From JBBAFM01 sp041655415 (lineage in GTDB: Bacteria; Bacillota; Clostridia; Peptostreptococcales; JAAYPU01): a stretch of DNA of 37,917 nt. The stretch covers positions 1 to 37,917 of the forward strand of contig CAYSBC010000012.1 in assembly GCA_964429195.1 (NCBI GenBank), given 5' to 3'. The notes below the pieces were generated by a model. It had not been told where the DNA came from, searched no databases, and worked only from the letters and a program-made list of their open reading frames with translations. Below are positions 32,825-37,917 of this stretch, one piece after another. A program made the position numbers and the translations under genes. How positions within the stretch are numbered: position 1 is the first letter of the stretch; every line of letters begins with the position of its first letter.

Positions 32825-33112
32825 ATGGGTGATGTAAAAGCAGGCCTCAACCCATTATCTAAAATGGGGGGGCTTTATTCACGAATAGTTTCCAAAAAAG
32901 TACTATCTGAAGATGAAAAAATTTTATTAATGCTCAAGCAAGCCAGAGATGATTGGAGACGAGCTGAAGGACGATTTCAAGAAGTCATAGAAAATGACTT
33001 GATAGATCATACTATTTATGATTTGCAGTCCGCAAAAACCCGATACTCTTATTTAATGAAACAAGCAAAAGACAAGGGCATCCAATGTGATTTTCAATCC
33101 CAACAAAATTAA
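32825..33112 (+). CDS. yaaL: YaaL family protein (DUF2508)
   Basis: This small cytoplasmic, mostly helical protein of 95 residues has unknown function. The DUF2508 pattern is LSEDEKILLMLKQARDDW, then DLIDHTIYDLQSAKTRYSYLMKQAK. AGGAGG lies upstream of the ATG. In Bacillus and many Clostridia it stands between recR and bofA; here bofA follows but recR is separated by the exporter operon. Confidence 0.88.
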   Translation: MGDVKAGLNPLSKMGGLYSRIVSKKVLSEDEKILLMLKQARDDWRRAEGRFQEVIENDLIDHTIYDLQSAKTRYSYLMKQAKDKGIQCDFQSQQN

Positions 33113-33121
33113 ATGTTATTT

Positions 33122-33265
33122 TTATATCATATGTCTTAAGACATATGNNNNNNNNNNNNNNNNNNNNNNNNNNNNNNNNNNNNNNNNNNNNNNNNNNNNN
33201 NNNNNNNNNNNNNNNNNNNNNNNNNNNNNNNNNNNNNNNNNNNNNNNATGATATAATAAATTTTT
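33122..33265 (+). terminator. Probable yaaL terminator: 32-base palindrome split by an artificial gap
   Basis: Before the gap the arm TTATATCATATGTC (33122-33135), TTAA, and GACATATG (33140-33147) already form a 20-base perfect palindrome. The sequence after the gap begins ATGATATAATAAATTTTT. If the repeated ATG on the two sides is the same three bases, joining them completes the arm GACATATGATATAA, giving a perfect 32-base palindrome followed by a T run, a standard terminator. Confidence 0.7.
33148..33247. other. Assembly gap (100 N) between yaaL and bofA, probably not real
   Basis: This is a 100-N placeholder lying exactly in the right arm of a long palindrome. The flanks share ATG and fit together without missing sequence, so the true gap is likely zero. 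Confidence 0.85.
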
Positions 33266-33355
33266 GGATTAAGGTTATTTAAAATGGACTTGTACCATAT
33301 AAATGATAGGAGAAATGTTTTGCTCTATCAATAATTTATATGAGGTGAGTTGTCT

Positions 33356-33631
33356 GTGAACTTAGGAATGGAAGTAAGTATAATATTAGCTTATGCTTTT
33401 GGATTGGTAATTCTGTATATTATAGGTTATATATTGCTCTTTCCTATTAAGGTTATTTTGAAGCTTTTATTAAACAGTTTAGTAGGCGGTGTAATACTCT
33501 ATTTTTTAAACTTTTTTGGACAATATATAGGCTTATATATACCAATCAATATTTTTACAGCTTTAATCGTTGGCATTTTAGGAATACCAGGAATTATTAT
33601 GTTAATCGTATTTATAAAAATTATATTTTAA
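33356..33631 (+). CDS. bofA: Pro-sigma-K processing inhibitor BofA
   Basis: This small integral membrane protein of 91 residues has three hydrophobic segments. In Bacillus it holds the SpoIVFB protease inactive in the outer forespore membrane until a forespore signal arrives. The start is GTG 33356, 6 bases after AGGTGAG; an in-frame TTG at 33350 abuts that site. The C-terminal segment NIFTALIVGILGIPGIIMLIV matches the BofA signature (LGIPG near the end). It follows yaaL as in other Firmicutes. Confidence 0.9.
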   Translation: MNLGMEVSIILAYAFGLVILYIIGYILLFPIKVILKLLLNSLVGGVILYFLNFFGQYIGLYIPINIFTALIVGILGIPGIIMLIVFIKIIF

Positions 33632-33695
33632 AAGATTAAATAAGCTTTACATTAGAGGAATAATGCAATATAATGTATAAAAAAAATAGAGAATA

Positions 33696-33774
33696 CCTCT
33701 TTGTTGTGTGACGTATATTTAATGTGTTACAGTTGTTCGGCATGAACGACTATTAAATACGTCATAATAAGAGG
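33696..33774. promoter_or_regulatory. Long imperfect stem-loop between bofA and nifJ
   Basis: Nested pairings: CCTCTT (33696-33701) with AAGAGG (33769-33774); TGACGTA (33709-33715) with TACGTCA (33758-33764); TTTAAT (33718-33723) with ATTAAA (33752-33757); and GTTGTTC (33732-33738) with GAACGAC (33744-33750, one G-U). There is no T run on the plus-strand 3' side; the A run at 33680-33687 would be a T run for a minus-strand transcript, but no minus gene ends here. The role is unknown: a regulatory RNA, a palindromic repeat, or the bofA terminator. Confidence 0.5.
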
Positions 33775-33867
33775 AAAATATGTTACAATACTTTAAAAGG
33801 AATATTGTATTGAGTGTTTTGAATAGAAATTATTTTAATACGATATCTTTATAAGAGTTCGTCCAAT

Positions 33868-34040
33868 TTTAAACACAAATTGATGGCGAGCCTATGCAAC
33901 GCTCCTTTGGAGCTCCTACGCAGGCGATAGCCTGCTACGCTGCCCCTTTTGCCTACCAGACAAAGCTTGGGGTAAAAGGGAAAGGAATCGCAAATCTTTG
34001 ATTTGTAGGTTTCTATTAAAAATCTGAAGGATTTTTTTTT
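33868..34040 (+). promoter_or_regulatory. Multi-hairpin leader of nifJ with attenuator-like end
   Basis: This stretch is visibly richer in GC than its surroundings and holds a row of hairpins: GCTCC/GGAGC (33901-33913), GCAGGC/GCCTGC (33920-33935), CCCTTTTGCC with GGTAAAAGGG plus inner CCA/TGG (33944-33980), CAAATC/GATTTG (33991-34005) and the terminator-like stem at 34018-34040. GATTT of the fourth hairpin can also pair with AAATC of the fifth, which would break the terminator. It could be an attenuator or riboregulator for nifJ, or a dispersed palindromic repeat that landed here. It matches none of the TPP, T-box or c-di-GMP consensus patterns I know. Region 33632-34075 holds no supported gene. 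Confidence 0.5.
34018..34040 (+). terminator. Terminator-like hairpin inside the nifJ leader
   Basis: AAAAATC (34018-34024) pairs with GATTTTT (34030-34036), loop TGAAG, followed by more T. It is weak (mostly A-T) and ends 35 bases before the nifJ start, so if active it would stop transcription before the gene. Confidence 0.5.
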
Positions 34041-34075
34041 ATGAATATTATAGAAACTAAGGAGGAAAAAAATCA

Positions 34076-37000
34076 ATGGCTAAGATTATGAAAACCATGG
34101 ATGGAAACGCAGCAGCATCTTATGTATCCTATGCGTTTACCGATGTTGCAGCTATATATCCCATTACTCCATCTTCAACTATGGCTGAAAATGTGGATGA
34201 ATGGGCGGCTTATGGTAAGAAAAATCTTTTTGGACAAGAAGTTAGGGTAGCAGAATTACAATCTGAAGGTGGAGCTGCCGGTGCTGTACATGGTTCCTTG
34301 TCTGCAGGAGCATTAACAACTACCTTTACTGCATCACAGGGATTATTATTAATGATTCCTAATATGTATAAAATTTCAGGAGAATTATTACCTGGGGTAT
34401 TTCATGTTAGTGCAAGAGCTTTGTCGACACATGCCCTTTCCATATTTGGAGATCATTCAGACGTTATGGCTGCAAGACAAACCGGGTTTGCTTTATTAGC
34501 TTCCGGCTCAGTACAAGAAGTTATGGACCTTGGAGGTGTAGCTCATTTAGCAGCTATTAAAGGAAGAATACCTTTTGTTCATTTTTTTGATGGATTTAGA
34601 ACATCTCATGAAATTCAAAAAATAGAAGTTATAGATTATCATGATTTCGATAAGCTATTAGATAAGGAAGCTCTAAAAGCTTTTAGGGATAGTGCACTTA
34701 ATCCAGCTCGCCCGATGACCAAGGGTACTGCACAAAATCCTGATATTTATTTCCAATCACGGGAAGCTGCGAACAAGTACTATGATGCAATTCCTGGAAT
34801 AGTTGTGGATTATATGAATGAAATCAACAAGATTACAGGAAGAGATTACAAGCCATTTAACTATGTAGGACATCCTGAAGCAGAAAATATTATTGTAGCT
34901 ATGGGTTCTGTTACTGAATGCATAGAAGAAACAATAGATTATTTATTAGCTCAAGGCGAAAAAGTTGGTCTCATTAAAGTTAGACTTTATCGACCTTTCG
35001 TTCCTGAATACTTTATGAATGTATTCCCTAAATCCGTTAAAAAGATTGCTGTTTTAGACAGAACGAAAGAGCCTGGATCTATAGGAGAACCATTGTATCA
35101 AGATATCAGAACCATGTTCTTTGAGGAGAAAAATCCTCCTATTATCGTAGGTGGACGCTATGGATTAGGATCTAAAGATACTACACCAACACAAATATTA
35201 GCTGTATATGAAAACTTGAAATGTGATACACCTAAAAATAGATTTACTATAGGAATTAATGATGATGTAACCTATACATCCTTAACTGCATCAAAAGAAA
35301 TCATAACTGAGCCTGAAGGTACTATAAGATGCAAGTTCTGGGGATTAGGTTCTGATGGGACTGTAGGGGCTAACAAAACAGCCATTACCATCATAGGCGA
35401 TAAAACAAATATGTATGCCCAAGGTTATTTCTCTTATGACTCTAAAAAATCCGGTGGGGTTACTGTATCCCACTTAAGATTCGGAAAAAATCCGATTAAG
35501 TCTACTTACTTAATCGATGAGTCTGATTTTATTGCTTGTCATAATCAATCCTATGTAGGTCAATATGACTTGTTAAAGGGGCTTAAAAAAGGCGGAACTT
35601 TTGTGTTGAATAGCGGATGGGATATAGAAGAATTGGAAGAAAATCTTCCTGCTTCTATGAAAAAACAACTTGCACAAAAACAAATAAAGTTCTACACAAT
35701 AGATGCTACTAAATTAGGCGTTGAAATAGGCCTTGGAAACAGAATAAACATGATCATGCAAGCGGCATTTTTCAAACTTGCAAAAGTAATTGACATTGAT
35801 GACGCCGTGAAATATTTAAAAGAAGGTATTGATGAGTCCTATGGTAAAAAGGGAGAAGAAATTCTTAAAATGAACTATGCAGCTGTTGACAAAGGAATTA
35901 GTTCATTAGTTGAAATTCAAATTCCGGAAACTTGGGCGAATGCAACTGATGCTGGTAAAGTAGAGAAGGAAGTTCCTGAATTCATTAAAAATGTGCTTAT
36001 ACCTATGAATAAATTGCAAGGAGATAGCTTACCGGTGAGTACTTTTGCAAAGTCACCTGATGGCGTTTTCCCTCCAGGTACAGCAGCATATGAAAAACGT
36101 GGTATAGCTGTTGATGTTCCGGAATGGCAACCAGAAAATTGTACCCAATGTAACTTCTGTTCCTTTATATGCCCTCATGCTAGCATAAGACCTGTACTTG
36201 TAACAGAAGAAGAAAAAGCGAATGCACCTGAAGGATTTGATACTGTTAAACCGGTAGGTAAAGGATTTGATGGTTATAGCTATCGCATCCAAGTATCTCC
36301 ATATGATTGTACAGGATGCGGCAACTGCGCAGATATCTGCCCTAGCAAAAAGAAGGCTTTAGTTATGAAGCCTCTTGATAGCCAATTAAAGCAATCGGAT
36401 AATTGGGATTATAGCGTTAAGCTTCCAATCCGAGATAATCTCGTAGCTAAAACGACTGTAAAAGGTAGCCAATTTGCTCAACCGTATTTAGAATTTTCAG
36501 GAGCATGCGCTGGGTGTGGAGAAACGCCTTATATCAAGAATGTTACTCAACTTTTTGGAGATAGAATGATTATCTCTAATGCTACTGGATGTTCCTCAAT
36601 TTGGGGTAGTTCAGCACCATCTATGCCATATACAAAGGATGCTAACGGTAGAGGTCCGGCTTGGGCAAGTTCGTTATTCGAGGACAATGCTGAGTATGGA
36701 TACGGTATGGCCTTAGCATGTGCTCAAATGGAAAACAAAGTCACGGATATTATGACAGAATTATTAGAAATGGATATCAACCAAGAAGCTAAGGAAGCTT
36801 TTGTTGAATGGATTGGAAGTAAGAAAGATGGTAATGAGTCCAAAATTGCTAGCCAAAAGGTAATGGACGTTCTTCCTAAGATAGATAGATCTAATGATAA
36901 AATTGCATCTTTAGTTCAAGAATTAGAAGACAAGAAAGATGTACTCATCAAAAAATCTATTTGGATTTTGGGTGGTGATGGATGGGCCTATGATATTGGC

Positions 37001-37597
37001 TATGGTGGACTAGATCACGTATTAGCATCCGGTGAAAATGTAAATGTATTAGTATTTGATACGGAAGTTTACTCTAATACGGGTGGTCAGGCATCTAAGG
37101 CAACACCTACTGCAGCTGTAGCTAAGTTTGCAGCGTCAGGAATGAAAGTCAAGAAAAAGGATTTAGGTTTAATTGCTATGTCCTATGGTTACATTTATGT
37201 AGCTCAAGTTGGAATGGGTGCTGACAAAAACCAATTTATGAAAGCTATCCAAGAAGCTGAAGCTTATGATGGTCCATCTTTAATCATTGCTTATGCACCA
37301 TGTATCAACCATGGACTTAAAAAAGGAATGGGTAAAACTCAAGAGAATATTAAGGAAGCGGTTGACTGTGGATATTGGCATCTATATCGATATAATCCTT
37401 CTCTTGCCAATGAAAATAAGAATCCATTTATATTAGATTCGAAGGAACCAAAGGGATGCTTCAGAGACTTTATTATGGATCAAGTTCGATATTCATCCTT
37501 ATTGCTTGAGTTCCCGGATATAGCTGAAAATTTGTTTGAGAAGGCTGAAACAGAAGCAAAAGAAAAATATGAAACCTATAAAAAGATGGCACAATAA
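34076..37597 (+). CDS. nifJ: Pyruvate:ferredoxin (flavodoxin) oxidoreductase, single-chain
   Basis: This is a central anaerobic enzyme: pyruvate + CoA + oxidised ferredoxin gives acetyl-CoA + CO2 + reduced ferredoxin. At 1173 residues it is the usual fused homodimeric form. The N-terminal pyruvate/TPP domain starts AKIMKTMDGNAAASYVSYAFTD (split), with YPITPSSTMAE. Two 4Fe-4S sets lie at about 688-700 (CTQCNFCSFICP) and about 745-756 (CTGCGNCADICP). The proximal-cluster cysteines begin in CAGCGETPY (about 811), and the TPP-Mg site is GDGWAYDIGYGGLDHV with EVYSNTGGQ (about 967-1005); the conserved C-terminal cysteine is in PCINHG (about 1076). AAGGAGG lies before the ATG. The structured leader at 33868-34040 and the strong terminator at 37645 suggest a single-gene transcript. 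Confidence 0.98.
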   Translation: MAKIMKTMDGNAAASYVSYAFTDVAAIYPITPSSTMAENVDEWAAYGKKNLFGQEVRVAELQSEGGAAGAVHGSLSAGALTTTFTASQGLLLMIPNMYKISGELLPGVFHVSARALSTHALSIFGDHSDVMAARQTGFALLASGSVQEVMDLGGVAHLAAIKGRIPFVHFFDGFRTSHEIQKIEVIDYHDFDKLLDKEALKAFRDSALNPARPMTKGTAQNPDIYFQSREAANKYYDAIPGIVVDYMNEINKITGRDYKPFNYVGHPEAENIIVAMGSVTECIEETIDYLLAQGEKVGLIKVRLYRPFVPEYFMNVFPKSVKKIAVLDRTKEPGSIGEPLYQDIRTMFFEEKNPPIIVGGRYGLGSKDTTPTQILAVYENLKCDTPKNRFTIGINDDVTYTSLTASKEIITEPEGTIRCKFWGLGSDGTVGANKTAITIIGDKTNMYAQGYFSYDSKKSGGVTVSHLRFGKNPIKSTYLIDESDFIACHNQSYVGQYDLLKGLKKGGTFVLNSGWDIEELEENLPASMKKQLAQKQIKFYTIDATKLGVEIGLGNRINMIMQAAFFKLAKVIDIDDAVKYLKEGIDESYGKKGEEILKMNYAAVDKGISSLVEIQIPETWANATDAGKVEKEVPEFIKNVLIPMNKLQGDSLPVSTFAKSPDGVFPPGTAAYEKRGIAVDVPEWQPENCTQCNFCSFICPHASIRPVLVTEEEKANAPEGFDTVKPVGKGFDGYSYRIQVSPYDCTGCGNCADICPSKKKALVMKPLDSQLKQSDNWDYSVKLPIRDNLVAKTTVKGSQFAQPYLEFSGACAGCGETPYIKNVTQLFGDRMIISNATGCSSIWGSSAPSMPYTKDANGRGPAWASSLFEDNAEYGYGMALACAQMENKVTDIMTELLEMDINQEAKEAFVEWIGSKKDGNESKIASQKVMDVLPKIDRSNDKIASLVQELEDKKDVLIKKSIWILGGDGWAYDIGYGGLDHVLASGENVNVLVFDTEVYSNTGGQASKATPTAAVAKFAASGMKVKKKDLGLIAMSYGYIYVAQVGMGADKNQFMKAIQEAEAYDGPSLIIAYAPCINHGLKKGMGKTQENIKEAVDCGYWHLYRYNPSLANENKNPFILDSKEPKGCFRDFIMDQVRYSSLLLEFPDIAENLFEKAETEAKEKYETYKKMAQ

Positions 37598-37644
37598 TAA
37601 AAGAGTACAAAAATAATAATTGAATTAAAAAAATAATTTTAACC

Positions 37645-37690
37645 AAGGAGCCGGTTTATATAAAAATATACTGGCTCCTGTATATTTTTA
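37645..37690 (+). terminator. Rho-independent terminator after nifJ
   Basis: AGGAGCC (37646-37652) pairs with GGCTCCT, extended by TATAT/ATATA pairs inward, followed by a T-rich tail. The remaining 37691-37872 is AT-rich with a 12-base direct repeat AAGAAACAAAGA (37786 and 37841) and no gene. Confidence 0.8.
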
Positions 37691-37872
37691 TCAAAAGAAG
37701 AGATAATTAAAACTGTAACATTATTTGGGGTTTGTGATCAGATTGTAAAAAATTTTTGTTTAAGATGTTAGAAAAAAAGGTAGAAAAGAAACAAAGACTA
37801 ATTCGGAAACTATTGAAATTGCTAGATGTTGAATGAGGTCAAGAAACAAAGAAAAAAGATTTAAAAAAGCAG

Positions 37873-37901
37873 TTGACATAGGCGAGTAGACATGGTATAT
37901 T
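37873..37901 (+). promoter_or_regulatory. Strong sigma-A promoter, probably of an rRNA or tRNA operon
   Basis: TTGACA (37873-37878), exactly 17 bases, TATATT (37896-37901) with an extended TGG before it. The -35 is preceded by A/T tracts like an UP element. The sequence after the start point (TGTAGATGTCGCCGCA) then ends at the window edge. Such promoters in Clostridia typically drive rRNA operons, where contigs often break. Confidence 0.75.
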
Positions 37902-37917
37902 TGTAGATGTCGCCGCA

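Noticed and set aside
33868..34040. TPP riboswitch or T-box upstream of the TPP-dependent enzyme
   Set aside because: Neither the CTGAGA/ACCTGA blocks of the TPP element nor the TGGNACCGCG of T-boxes is present.
33849..34076. A 75-codon minus-strand open frame covering the nifJ leader
   Set aside because: It coincides with the hairpin array, has no recognisable domain and no ribosome site; the structure explains the sequence better.
37786..37852. Direct repeat AAGAAACAAAGA twice as a possible att site or repeat array
   Set aside because: Only two copies of a purine-rich 12-mer in AT-rich spacer, with no integrase or other mobile gene nearby.

Overview
The window is an AT-rich chromosomal stretch from an anaerobic, endospore-forming member of the Clostridia (low-GC Firmicutes). 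Anaerobiosis is indicated by a class III (oxygen-sensitive) ribonucleotide reductase with its radical-SAM activase and by a pyruvate:ferredoxin oxidoreductase. Sporulation is indicated by SpoVT, a SpoVB/MurJ-family flippase, BofA and a SpoIIQ-like LytM protein. The two sigma-54 activators with CBS/PAS sensor parts would fit an Alkaliphilus/Natronincola-like lineage, but genus cannot be decided from sequence alone. Four runs of exactly 100 N show that this is a draft assembly.

Layout. (1) 1-4377: two tandem, about 90% identical multi-pass membrane transporters (the first cut by the window edge), then a PAS-PAS-AAA+ sigma-54 activator. (2) 4385-7400: an ECF transporter energising module (EcfA1-EcfA2-EcfT) followed by its likely substrate-binding subunit QueT, which has its own structured leader. 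(3) 7447-12210: a CBS-PAS-AAA+ sigma-54 activator, a stand-alone beta-ketoacyl synthase and an AMP-forming acyl ligase. (4) 12718-16054: a cell-wall cluster of two L,D-transpeptidases flanking a glycoside-hydrolase-like lipoprotein. (5) 16171-20947: nrdD-nrdG, trmB and a convergent aminotransferase. (6) 21156-26211: the conserved sporulation/division block (M23 protein, spoVT, flippase, mazG, hup, rqcP). (7) 26230-33631: the conserved dnaX-yaaK-recR...yaaL-bofA block, interrupted by a three-gene MacAB/YknXYZ-like ABC exporter on the opposite strand. (8) 34076-37597: nifJ behind a long structured leader. (9) The last 50 bases carry a near-consensus strong promoter of the type that drives rRNA/tRNA operons.

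Most genes are standard housekeeping and can be named with confidence. The less ordinary material is non-coding or contextual: a hairpin-rich leader with attenuator logic before nifJ, a queT leader with mutually exclusive pairings that does not fit the canonical preQ1 classes, an assembly gap sitting exactly on a 32-base palindrome, the fusion of two normally separate gene blocks (rqcP directly next to dnaX), the exporter inserted between recR and yaaL, and a regulator/KAS/ligase set of unknown product. I did not find an unmistakably new multi-gene system; no CRISPR array, IS element or tRNA gene was seen.
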